A DNA stretch of 19,065 nt from the NCBI GenBank assembly GCA_964596115.1, contig CAZQRW010000038.1, positions 1-19,065 on the forward strand, written 5' to 3'. Below, one piece after another: positions 1-6,195 of the stretch; position 1 is the stretch's first letter, and the number at the start of each line of letters is the position of its first letter. Source of the stretch: CAZQRW01 sp964596115 (lineage in GTDB: Bacteria > Hydrothermota > UBA3072 > B12-G15). The notes under the pieces are model-generated. The model was not told the origin of the DNA, ran no database searches, and was given only the letters and a program-made list of their open reading frames with translations. Position numbers and translations under genes: made by a program.

Positions 1-996
1 CCAGTATGTAACCGTATCACCAACACTAACACCAGGAATAGAAAATGCAAATACACCACTGGTCGAATCGCCGTAAACGATATTTGAAATATCGTCTACG
101 ATACTATCTATAGCACCACTATTCACCTGATAGTAAAGTATTGCATGTTCTACACCACTCGATTCAGCAGGTAAACCAAAATCCTCCCACCATACATTCA
201 CCGTTCTTGGGTCTGTAGAATAGTTATCTGGAAGATCTTCACAGGCCTTTAGACTTGGGGGCGGGTTACCATAAAATCTAACAAGTGCCCATACATAAAG
301 AAAATGGTAGGATGAATACCAGCCGTATCCATATCCCCTGTCCCTGTGCATCAAGGTATGATATGGGGGATTACAATTTGCATATATATATGGATTTGGT
401 GAAGAGTCGCCCTGTGCCTTTACCCAGCCAACACCAAATATCTTTAATGAATCGTCATAGGCAAGAGAAGAGATATCAAATGTATCCTCATCCACATAGT
501 GTGGCTGATCAGGTGTTGGGACAACAGATTCTGGTTCTGAGGCAAGGATGTTTAAGATAGGTGAAGAAGGGTTACCCGGAGGATTAGAATGATACTCAGG
601 GAAACTATCCGTATAATAACCAACATCGGTATTATGATTCAGTTCTGCTACAAATAGTGTAACCTGATTCATATTTCTATCGGTATAGGTATAGCGAAAT
701 TTGACCTTTAGGAGTGAACAGGGAGCAGGTGGATTGAACCACACCATCATAGTATCAAGATCAGTGATGCTACCAAGATAGTAACTACAGGGGGGACCCA
801 TATAAGTAAGCCATTGATCAACAGTTGCTTTTGTATTTGTGAATAGTCTATCTTTAATCCTGGATGATATCCTGGGCCTGCTATTAAGCGGGACAATTTC
901 ACTCTTTTCTCCTGGTCGTGCAGGTAATAGATATGCGTCAAACGAGAGTGCATTTAGCGAAAAAACAAAGGATAAAAGGAATAAAAACCTATACAT
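1..996 (-). CDS. Secreted surface protein, N-terminal part (runs off the left edge)
   Basis: An uninterrupted frame of 332 codons runs leftwards from an ATG at 996-994 to the window edge without a stop, so the C-terminus is missing. GGGAGGG sits five bases before the ATG, which fixes the start. The protein opens with a classic signal peptide: MYRFLFLLSFVFSLNALS then FDAYLLPAR. The mature part is rich in aromatic residues, Pro, Asn and Asp and lacks Cys-rich or enzymatic motifs I recognise. Near the edge it reads as a beta-sandwich style repeat (residues about 270-332, ending IPGVSVGDTVTYW), a phrase often seen in large extracellular proteins that carry C-terminal sorting domains in FCB-like bacteria. 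It is probably exported; anchoring cannot be judged because the C-terminus is off-window. A possible weak promoter (TTGAGC at 1041-1036, TATATA at 1019-1014) lies upstream. Function unknown. Confidence 0.8.
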   Translation of the reverse strand, partial: MYRFLFLLSFVFSLNALSFDAYLLPARPGEKSEIVPLNSRPRISSRIKDRLFTNTKATVDQWLTYMGPPCSYYLGSITDLDTMMVWFNPPAPCSLLKVKFRYTYTDRNMNQVTLFVAELNHNTDVGYYTDSFPEYHSNPPGNPSSPILNILASEPESVVPTPDQPHYVDEDTFDISSLAYDDSLKIFGVGWVKAQGDSSPNPYIYANCNPPYHTLMHRDRGYGYGWYSSYHFLYVWALVRFYGNPPPSLKACEDLPDNYSTDPRTVNVWWEDFGLPAESSGVEHAILYYQVNSGAIDSIVDDISNIVYGDSTSGVFAFSIPGVSVGDTVTYW

Positions 997-1106
997 TTTT
1001 CCCTCCCTGTTTATATATAAATAATAACACTGAATGCTCAAAAATCAAATATTTTTTAATAGAAATTAAGTAATACAAAGAATTGCAAATATACTATTCC
1101 CTTCTT

Positions 1107-1844
1107 TTAAGTTTTAGATTCAGGAAATTGCCCCAGGATTTTCTTAAGATAAAGTGCATTTTTTACTGCATACCCCCTATAATCGTTATTAAAGTAAACA
1201 TAAACGTCCCTACCCTCATTGGAGAAAAATTTTATTTTTTTTGAAATCTCTTTTAGCTCCTTCTGGGTATAACTTGATGCATACCAGATTTTTCTACCGT
1301 GAAGCCTGAAATAAACAAAATCAGCCGTTTGAATTGTGGGAGTATTTATATCCGGTGAATCTATGAATGCAAGTGATATATTTTTATCTCGTAAAATTTT
1401 ATAGACTTCTTCGTCAAACCATGATTCATCTCTAAATTCTAAAGCCCATCTATAATCGTTTCTTAAAAAGGCAATTAGAGAAACCAGTGCCATGGTATCC
1501 TTTTTGTACCTTTTAGGAAATTGGATGAGAATAGGTCCTCTTTTTTCTCCAAGGAGGTATGCCCTTTTTGAAAATAGATACAATGTATAGGATACAGTTT
1601 TTGGTTTTTTTGAGTATGTAATGTATCTTGATGCCTTTAATGAAAATATAAATTTATCAGGGGAATGTTTCCTCCATTTTGAAAATGTTGTTTCTTTTGG
1701 AATTCTATAAAAAGAATAGTTTACTTCAACAGTATTAAAAAAAGTCGTGTAGTACTCAAATCTTTTATTTCTTTTTAAATTATTGGGATAAAAGACGTTT
1801 GTCCAATGGTCATATTCCCATCCTGAAGTGCCTATAGCAATCAC
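1107..1844 (-). CDS. DUF72 (YecE-like) family protein
   Basis: The 245-residue product is a full-length member of the DUF72/YecE family, a TIM-barrel-like family whose biochemical role is not established. Family hallmarks are visible in order: GTSGWEYDHW at the N-terminus, FFNTVEVNYSFYRIP (about 35-49), FSLKASRYITY (about 67-77), GPILIQFPKRYKKD, WALEFRDESWF, YFRLHGR and, near the C-terminus, VYFNNDYRGYAVKNA. The start is a GTG at 1844-1842 with AGAGGTG a few bases upstream, lying only 12 bases after the stop of the amidohydrolase gene, so the two are very probably co-transcribed. No terminator hairpin is obvious downstream in 997-1106. The family assignment is secure; the link to purine deamination is only contextual. 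Confidence 0.9.
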   Translation of the reverse strand: MIAIGTSGWEYDHWTNVFYPNNLKRNKRFEYYTTFFNTVEVNYSFYRIPKETTFSKWRKHSPDKFIFSLKASRYITYSKKPKTVSYTLYLFSKRAYLLGEKRGPILIQFPKRYKKDTMALVSLIAFLRNDYRWALEFRDESWFDEEVYKILRDKNISLAFIDSPDINTPTIQTADFVYFRLHGRKIWYASSYTQKELKEISKKIKFFSNEGRDVYVYFNNDYRGYAVKNALYLKKILGQFPESKT

Positions 1845-1856
1845 CTACACCTCTTT

Positions 1857-3236
1857 TTAGCCTATTATATTTTTTGAGATCTCGTTTACCCGGTGATTAA
1901 TCTCATTTTCATCAAAATGAGCCAGTTTCCCATTTCTTACAACGATTTTTCCATTTACTATGGTGTATGCGGTCTGATGATTAAATCCAGTAAACACAAT
2001 AGATGCGAGTGGATCTGAAAGACTCCCTGCATATTGAAGTTGGTCCATATCGTAAATCACTATATCAGCACCTTTGCCCTCTTCAATACTTCCCAATTCC
2101 AGAAAATTTAGCAGCCTGGCGCCACCCTTTATTGCAATCCTTAGTGCCTCTCTTGCTGTGAGCCCTGAGGGTCCATACCTTATTCTCTGGAGTAACATGG
2201 CATTCCTTACCTCACCCAGCATATCAGATGTATCATTGGATGATGCCCCATCCACCCCAAGCCCTACCGTTATTCCCATATCAATCATCTCCCTGATCCT
2301 TGCGATCCCTGACCCAAGGCGCATATTGGATGTAGGACAATGAGAAATCCCTGTATTTGTCTCTTTTAATAAATTTAATTCATCATTCTTGAACCAGATA
2401 CCATGTGCAAAGAATACATCCTCGCCAAGCCATCCAAGTTCTTTCATAAGCTCTAAGGGCCTTTTCCCATAAGTTCTTCTACAGTATTCTTCCTCCTCTT
2501 TGGTTTCGGCAAGATGGGTATGCATTCTTACACCGTAACTCCTTGCCAGTTTAGCAGTTTCTATCATAAGTTTTTTATCCACAGAGAATGGGCTGCAGGG
2601 TGCAAGAATAATTCTTCTCATTGATAGTGGTGACGGATTATGATGTTTTTCAATAATTCGCCTCATATCCTTGATTACCTCATCCTTACCCTGGATCACA
2701 CTGTCAGGAGGAAGTCCTCCATTTGATTCACCCCTTGTCATTGATCCCCTTGAAGGTGAGAATCTAATGCCGATTTCCTGTGCTGCATCAAATTGTATTC
2801 CCATAATATCCCCTACAAAACGGGAGGGGTAAAGATAATGGTGATCTGCTGTTGTAGTAGCGCCAGTTTTTAAAAGTTCGGCGGTTGCAAGAAGTGTCGA
2901 CCAATAGATAGCTTTTTCATCAATCTTTTCCCATACAGGGTATAGAGTTTTCAACCAATCAAATAATTTTGCGTTTTGAGCTTTGGGGAGATTTCTTGTT
3001 AATGTCTGGAAAAAATGGTGGTGTGTATTTATCATACCAGGAATAACAAGATGATGTGAGCAATCGATTATTTCAACATCATTTATTTCTTCGTTGGATA
3101 ACTTGATATCCTTTGAAATTTTTTCTATTTTATTTCCCTTTATCAGGATATTCTGATTCCTGATTTCGTCTCCATTATCGTTAAAGGTTGCTATATAGAA
3201 GCAATCTTTTAATAATATTAACTTATCTTTTTTCAC
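1857..3236 (-). CDS. 8-oxoguanine deaminase-like amidohydrolase
   Basis: This 459-residue protein belongs to the metal-dependent amidohydrolase family that includes guanine, 8-oxoguanine, S-adenosylhomocysteine and triazine (TrzN/AtzB type) deaminases. The metal and catalytic residues are present: NTHHH at 70-74, HTHLAET at 239-245 (His241, Glu244), FAHG with His278, and GVDG with Asp329. Stretches such as HHHFFQTLTRNLPKAQNA, TADHHYLYP, CPTSNMRLGSGIARIREM and ASSNDTSDMLGEVRNA closely resemble what I know of bacterial 8-oxoguanine deaminases, so hydrolytic deamination of an oxidised purine is the best call; a different N-heterocycle is possible. The start is GTG at 3236-3234. No Shine-Dalgarno precedes it and no other start codon lies in frame near the N-terminus, while a -10-like box ends four bases upstream, suggesting a leaderless mRNA. 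The DUF72 gene follows 12 bases downstream. Confidence 0.85.
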   Translation of the reverse strand: MKKDKLILLKDCFYIATFNDNGDEIRNQNILIKGNKIEKISKDIKLSNEEINDVEIIDCSHHLVIPGMINTHHHFFQTLTRNLPKAQNAKLFDWLKTLYPVWEKIDEKAIYWSTLLATAELLKTGATTTADHHYLYPSRFVGDIMGIQFDAAQEIGIRFSPSRGSMTRGESNGGLPPDSVIQGKDEVIKDMRRIIEKHHNPSPLSMRRIILAPCSPFSVDKKLMIETAKLARSYGVRMHTHLAETKEEEEYCRRTYGKRPLELMKELGWLGEDVFFAHGIWFKNDELNLLKETNTGISHCPTSNMRLGSGIARIREMIDMGITVGLGVDGASSNDTSDMLGEVRNAMLLQRIRYGPSGLTAREALRIAIKGGARLLNFLELGSIEEGKGADIVIYDMDQLQYAGSLSDPLASIVFTGFNHQTAYTIVNGKIVVRNGKLAHFDENEINHRVNEISKNIIG

Positions 3237-3239
3237 CAG

Positions 3240-3270
3240 ACTATATTAATTTTTAATGTTGCTATGTCAA
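3240..3270 (-). promoter_or_regulatory. Promoter of the amidohydrolase-DUF72 operon
   Basis: On the minus strand a perfect TTGACA (3270-3265) is followed by candidate -10 boxes TAATAT (3248-3243, 16-base spacer) or TATAGT (3245-3240, 19-base spacer). Either would start transcription at or within a few bases of the GTG at 3236. A perfect inverted repeat abuts the -35 box on its upstream side. Confidence 0.55.
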
Positions 3271-3291
3271 GAAAATAATTTTCTATGTTGT
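3264..3291 (-). promoter_or_regulatory. Palindromic element, copy A (putative operator)
   Basis: Plus-strand order is ATGTCAA (3264-3270), GAAAATAATTTTC (3271-3283, the core of a perfect odd palindrome spanning 3270-3284), one T, then ATGTTGT (3285-3291). The same order of blocks recurs at 7752-7777 in front of the sodium symporter operon. The palindrome directly touches the -35 box, the position expected for an operator or activator site. No regulator gene for it is identifiable in the window. Confidence 0.45.
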
Positions 3292-3330
3292 TCACATGGT
3301 GTCAGTCTCTAAATTTTAAATTTTACTAAA

Positions 3331-3412
3331 GACATAAAGGCGTAATATAGTCAAAATGTAGTCAAGACACAAAGGAGGACATAAAGGGCAGAATACAGGA
3401 GACAGAATATAG
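3331..3412. repeat. Degenerate short direct repeats in the 3237-3673 gap
   Basis: GACATAAAGG occurs at 3331-3340 and 3378-3387, and GACACAAAGG at 3366-3375. CAGAATACAG (3389-3398) is echoed by CAGAATATAG (3403-3412). Spacing is irregular (25 and 2 bases between the first three copies), so this is not a CRISPR or a clean iteron array. The rest of the 437-base gap holds a promoter at each end, a small tandem repeat at 3474-3491 and AT-rich sequence with no supported gene. Confidence 0.5.
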
Positions 3413-3473
3413 TAAAGGCAAACGACGAGATGCGAAGCTCAACTTTCGAGTTTACATATATTTTTCTTTTAGA

Positions 3474-3491
3474 AGACCAAAAAGACCAAAA
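3474..3491. repeat. Two-copy tandem repeat AGACCAAAA
   Basis: Two exact adjacent copies of AGACCAAAA, followed by a partial AGA. Probably slippage in low-complexity intergenic DNA; no function inferred. Confidence 0.5.
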
Positions 3492-3607
3492 AGAAAAGAC
3501 TAATTATTTCGGTATCCACTTATCTCTCTTCCATTTTATCCAGTTGGATATTATTTTTTTATAATATTTAGTGACATTTTTTTATAATAACAACGAACAA
3601 AAAGTCC

Positions 3608-3636
3608 TTTACATATTATTTATTTCATTGTATAAT
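3608..3636 (+). promoter_or_regulatory. Strong sigma-70-type promoter for the small membrane protein gene
   Basis: TTTACA (3608-3613), a 17-base spacer and a perfect TATAAT (3631-3636). Transcription would begin near 3643, giving a leader of about 30 bases that carries GGGAGG before the ATG at 3674. It may also drive the PLP enzyme gene downstream, because no good terminator lies between the two. Confidence 0.7.
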
Positions 3637-3673
3637 AACAATCCAAATATTAAATACTATAAAGGGAGGCATA

Positions 3674-3829
3674 ATGGAAGAAAAAAGGCACTATGTTTCG
3701 TATGTTTTTGTTGGGTGTATCCTTATTGGGATAGCCACTGGGTTATTCTTTGATAGGGTTTCTGTAGGGACTCTTGGTGGTGTGGGGCTTGGTTTTATTC
3801 TCTGGGGTATACTTACAGCAAAAAAATAA
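3674..3829 (+). CDS. Small two-helix membrane protein, 51 aa
   Basis: A 51-codon frame begins at ATG 3674 with GGGAGG at 3664-3669 and ends at TAA 3827-3829. The product starts MEEKRHYVSY, then has two hydrophobic stretches, VFVGCILIGIATGLFF (about 11-26) and GTLGGVGLGFILWGIL (about 32-47), separated by DRVSV and ending in AKK. This fits a small inner-membrane hairpin protein with glycine-rich helices. A near-consensus promoter and ribosome site make it a real gene despite its size. I do not recognise a named family. The PLP enzyme starts 84 bases downstream and may share its transcript. No function is assigned. Confidence 0.75.
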   Translation: MEEKRHYVSYVFVGCILIGIATGLFFDRVSVGTLGGVGLGFILWGILTAKK

Positions 3830-3913
3830 ACAAAGAAACTAATTTATTCTATTATTTTTTGATGGGAACATCATTTATCTCCTATCAGACGAACAATGAG
3901 AAAGGAGCGTAAA

Positions 3914-5080
3914 ATGGATAGATTTTTGACAAAATGTGTTCATAACGGAATCCATCGGTCAAGAGAGAGGGCAATAAATACCCCTATATATCAATCCAGC
4001 ACCTTTTTATTAAAGGAGGAAGATTATAAAAAATTGATCCAGGGAAAGGGAAGGGAGATAAATATATATTCGAGATATGGTAACCCGACGAGAAGGAGTG
4101 TTGAAGAGAAGATTGCATCCCTTGAGAATACTGATGATGCCTTGAGTTTTTCTTCGGGTATGGGTGCCATCGCTTCTACCCTTATTACATTCTTAAAGCC
4201 AGGTGACAAGATATTAACCACGATTGACATTTACGGTGGGACGTGGACGTTTATTGCTGATTTTCTTCCGAGGTTCGGAATAAAGGCTGAGTATGTCAAC
4301 CCTGTAAAAACTGACAAAATAATAAAAGAAATGAAGGGAAAGAAGGTGTTGTTTTTTGAATCCCTATCAAACCCGCTTTTAAAACTTATTGATATTGATA
4401 AAATTTCTAAAAATAAAAAAAAGGGTCAATTATTAATAATAGACAACACCTTTTTAACACCCTTTAATTTTAATCCTGTAGAGTACGGCGCTGATCTTGT
4501 AATTCATTCTGCCTCTAAATATTTAAATGGACACAGTGATTTAATCGGAGGACTCGTCTGTGGAAATAAAAATTTAATTGATAGAATCTGGTCGACTATG
4601 ATTCTACTTGGTTCATCAATGGAACCAATACCCGCTTATCTTCTTGAAAGAGGGATGAAGACGTTAGGTGTAAGGATGGAAAGACACAATAGAAACGCAG
4701 AAAAGGTTGCACTCTTCCTTGAAGATCACAAAGAAGTAAAAAAAGTTATTCACCCAAGCCTGGAGTCTTATACTCAGAAAGAGTTGAAGGAAAAATACTT
4801 GAAAGTAGGCTGTGGAGGAATGATTACGTTTGTCGTTAGGGGTGGCGATAGAAGGGGACTTAAGTTCATGCATTGCTTGAAGGTGGTAAAAGAGGCATCA
4901 AGCCTTGGAGGTGTGGAAAGTCTTATTTCGATGCCTTTTAATACAAGTCATTATATCGTAAAAAAAGAGAAAAGAATCGCAATGGGTATTCTGCCTGGTA
5001 CATTAAGGCTTTCAGTTGGGATAGAAGACCCAGAGGATATAATTGAGGATATAAATCAAGCCCTTATAAAGACAGCTTGA
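3914..5080 (+). CDS. PLP-dependent trans-sulfuration (Cys/Met metabolism) enzyme
   Basis: This 388-residue protein is a full-length fold-type I PLP enzyme of the cystathionine gamma-synthase/gamma-lyase/beta-lyase family. Visible signatures are YSRYGNPTR (Tyr52 and Arg54, which reach the cofactor of the partner subunit), SSGMG (80-84, phosphate loop), IYGGTW (Tyr107, stacks on PLP), IIDNTF (Asp177), SASKYLNGH with the Schiff-base Lys202, and SLGGVESL plus LRLSVGIED near the C-terminus. The IYGGT stretch lacks the Cys typical of methionine gamma-lyase, so a cystathionine synthase or lyase is likelier, but the exact substrate cannot be read from sequence. The start at 3914 is chosen because AAAGGAG lies six bases upstream; an in-frame ATG at 3896 has no such site. 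It sits between a small membrane protein gene and a GYD-domain gene. Confidence 0.92.
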   Translation: MDRFLTKCVHNGIHRSRERAINTPIYQSSTFLLKEEDYKKLIQGKGREINIYSRYGNPTRRSVEEKIASLENTDDALSFSSGMGAIASTLITFLKPGDKILTTIDIYGGTWTFIADFLPRFGIKAEYVNPVKTDKIIKEMKGKKVLFFESLSNPLLKLIDIDKISKNKKKGQLLIIDNTFLTPFNFNPVEYGADLVIHSASKYLNGHSDLIGGLVCGNKNLIDRIWSTMILLGSSMEPIPAYLLERGMKTLGVRMERHNRNAEKVALFLEDHKEVKKVIHPSLESYTQKELKEKYLKVGCGGMITFVVRGGDRRGLKFMHCLKVVKEASSLGGVESLISMPFNTSHYIVKKEKRIAMGILPGTLRLSVGIEDPEDIIEDINQALIKTA

Positions 5081-5123
5081 TGACAAATAAAAGATGGGTT
5101 ACAGAGAAGAGGTAAAATAACTC

Positions 5124-5152
5124 TTGACATTATTATTGGATTGTGTTATGTA
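5124..5152 (+). promoter_or_regulatory. Possible promoter for the GYD-domain gene
   Basis: A perfect TTGACA (5124-5129) is followed after 17 bases by TATGTA (5147-5152), only a weak -10. The implied leader of about 90 bases shows no riboswitch-like structure that I can recognise. Confidence 0.35.
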
Positions 5153-5248
5153 TCTTAAGGAATTTGGTAATGGTAGTTAGACGGGGCTGTAAGTTAAGGA
5201 CTATAGTGTTTAAAAAACTTTTGATAAACAATTGAGAAAGGAGATGGG

Positions 5249-5542
5249 ATGGAAACGTATATTGTTTTGATGGAGATGACGCAAAAAGGGCTCGATGAAA
5301 TCGAAAAAGTCCCGGACTTTGTTGATACTTTTGAAAATAAGGTAAAAAAATTGGGAGGAGAATTCAAAGGATTTTATAAGGTTATGGGAAAAACAGACTA
5401 TGTAACTATATTTGATGCTCCAAATGGTAAGGTAGGTCTGGCACTTGTCGTAGTATTAGGAAAAACTGGTTATTTTTCTACATTAACCTTAAAGGCTTAT
5501 TCAATGTCTGAAATGAGGGAATCCTTAAGGCTATCAAAATAA
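5249..5542 (+). CDS. GYD domain-containing protein
   Basis: The 97-residue product matches the GYD family of small ferredoxin-like alpha/beta proteins: it opens METYIVLMEMTQKGLDEI, has KKLGGEFKGFYKVMGKTDYV in the middle (the family's G-x-Y-D-like turn appears here as KTDY), then the strand TIFDAPN and a C-terminal FSTLTLKAYS. Family members are about this long and their biochemical role is unknown. ATG 5249 is preceded by AAAGGAG. A TTGACA box 120 bases upstream suggests its own promoter. The gene converges on the nitroreductase gene with only 42 bases between stops and no evident terminator. Confidence 0.85.
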   Translation: METYIVLMEMTQKGLDEIEKVPDFVDTFENKVKKLGGEFKGFYKVMGKTDYVTIFDAPNGKVGLALVVVLGKTGYFSTLTLKAYSMSEMRESLRLSK

Positions 5543-5584
5543 GACTTGAGATAGAAATAATATACTACAGCTCCGTCTAACACT

Positions 5585-6091
5585 CTACCAATTTTCCCAA
5601 TGTATTTTCTTTACATCATACTGAGTTCTTATTTCCTTCTTCTCTGCGGGATGACCAACTGCAATCAATGATAAGAGTTCTATATCTTCTGGAATGCGAA
5701 GAAAATCTTTTAATAACTTTTTTCTTTCTATTCTTGGATGGCATCCCAACCACACTGCACCAAGCCCAATATTGGCTGTAGCAATTAGTATATTTTCAGT
5801 AGCAGCAGAACAGTCTTGAACCCAATATCTGCTTGAAATCTTTGGGTCTCCACAAACAGCGATGCATAGTGTGGCTTCCGTTAGCATTTCGGCATACGGA
5901 TGGATTTTAGCCAACCTATCAAGTTTTTTTCGATCTGTAATTACAACGAAATGCCAGGGCTTTTTATCATTTGCAGAAGGTGCAGCCATACCTGCTTCTA
6001 ATAGTGCAATTATATCTTTTTTACTTACAGGTTTATCACGGTAATGCCTTATACTTCTTCTCCTAAATATGAACGTTAACCTTTGGTCCAT
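5585..6091 (-). CDS. Nitroreductase family flavoprotein
   Basis: The 168-residue product is a compact FMN-dependent nitroreductase-family oxidoreductase. The FMN-phosphate motif RRSIRHYRDKPV (11-22), PSANDKKPWHFVVITD (38-53) and the IGLGAVWLGCHP region (108-119) are all present. Short family members like this usually form homodimers and take electrons from NAD(P)H; the substrate cannot be told. The ATG at 6091 is preceded by AAGGAGG, and that ribosome site overlaps the TAA stop of the 31-residue gene upstream, so it is the third gene of the symporter operon. Why a flavin reductase is coupled to an amino acid symporter is not obvious. Confidence 0.9.
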   Translation of the reverse strand: MDQRLTFIFRRRSIRHYRDKPVSKKDIIALLEAGMAAPSANDKKPWHFVVITDRKKLDRLAKIHPYAEMLTEATLCIAVCGDPKISSRYWVQDCSAATENILIATANIGLGAVWLGCHPRIERKKLLKDFLRIPEDIELLSLIAVGHPAEKKEIRTQYDVKKIHWENW

Positions 6092-6099
6092 AGACCTCC

Positions 6100-6195
6100 T
6101 TATTTTTTCTTAAGTGCGACAGCAATACTAAATGCGATACCTCCAAAAAGGACGACTGTAACAAATATAAAGGTAATCCATCCTCCAATACTCAT
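6100..6195 (-). CDS. MetS-like small subunit of the NSS transporter, 31 aa
   Basis: A 31-codon gene starts at ATG 6195-6193, overlapping the TGA of the symporter gene as ATGA, with GGGGAGG inside the end of that gene. The product has a single hydrophobic helix, roughly WITFIFVTVVLFGGIAFSIAV (residues 6-26), after MSIGG and before a positively charged LKKK tail. Length, topology and position directly after an NSS symporter match the MetS family, the small subunit described with MetP for methionine/alanine import in Corynebacterium. A longer in-frame reading back to 6387 would lie inside the symporter gene in another frame and is rejected. I infer that it is an accessory helix of the transporter; sequence similarity over 31 residues cannot prove it. 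Confidence 0.75.
   Translation of the reverse strand: MSIGGWITFIFVTVVLFGGIAFSIAVALKKK

Noticed and set aside
285..953. Reading frames at 285-560 (+) and 747-953 (-) inside the left-edge gene
   Set aside because: The minus-strand frame 996 to 1 is continuous, has a signal peptide and a clear ribosome site; the others are out-of-frame shadows with no recognisable domain.
3331..3412. Repeats considered as a CRISPR or replication iterons
   Set aside because: Units are about 10 bases, irregularly spaced and imperfect, with no cas genes, no dnaA-type boxes and no replication gene nearby.
3431..3462. AACT-TTCG-AGTT hairpin considered as a terminator or small RNA end
   Set aside because: Only four base pairs with mismatched flanks and no T-tract; nothing transcribed towards it is evident.
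3845..3885. TGATG-GGAA-CATCA stem between the small membrane gene and the PLP gene as a terminator
   Set aside because: Five pairs and no proper T-run; readthrough into the PLP gene is more likely.
3896..3913. Upstream ATG at 3896 as the start of the PLP enzyme
   Set aside because: The ATG at 3914 is the one with an AAAGGAG at the right distance, and the extra residues MRKERK simply translate that ribosome site.
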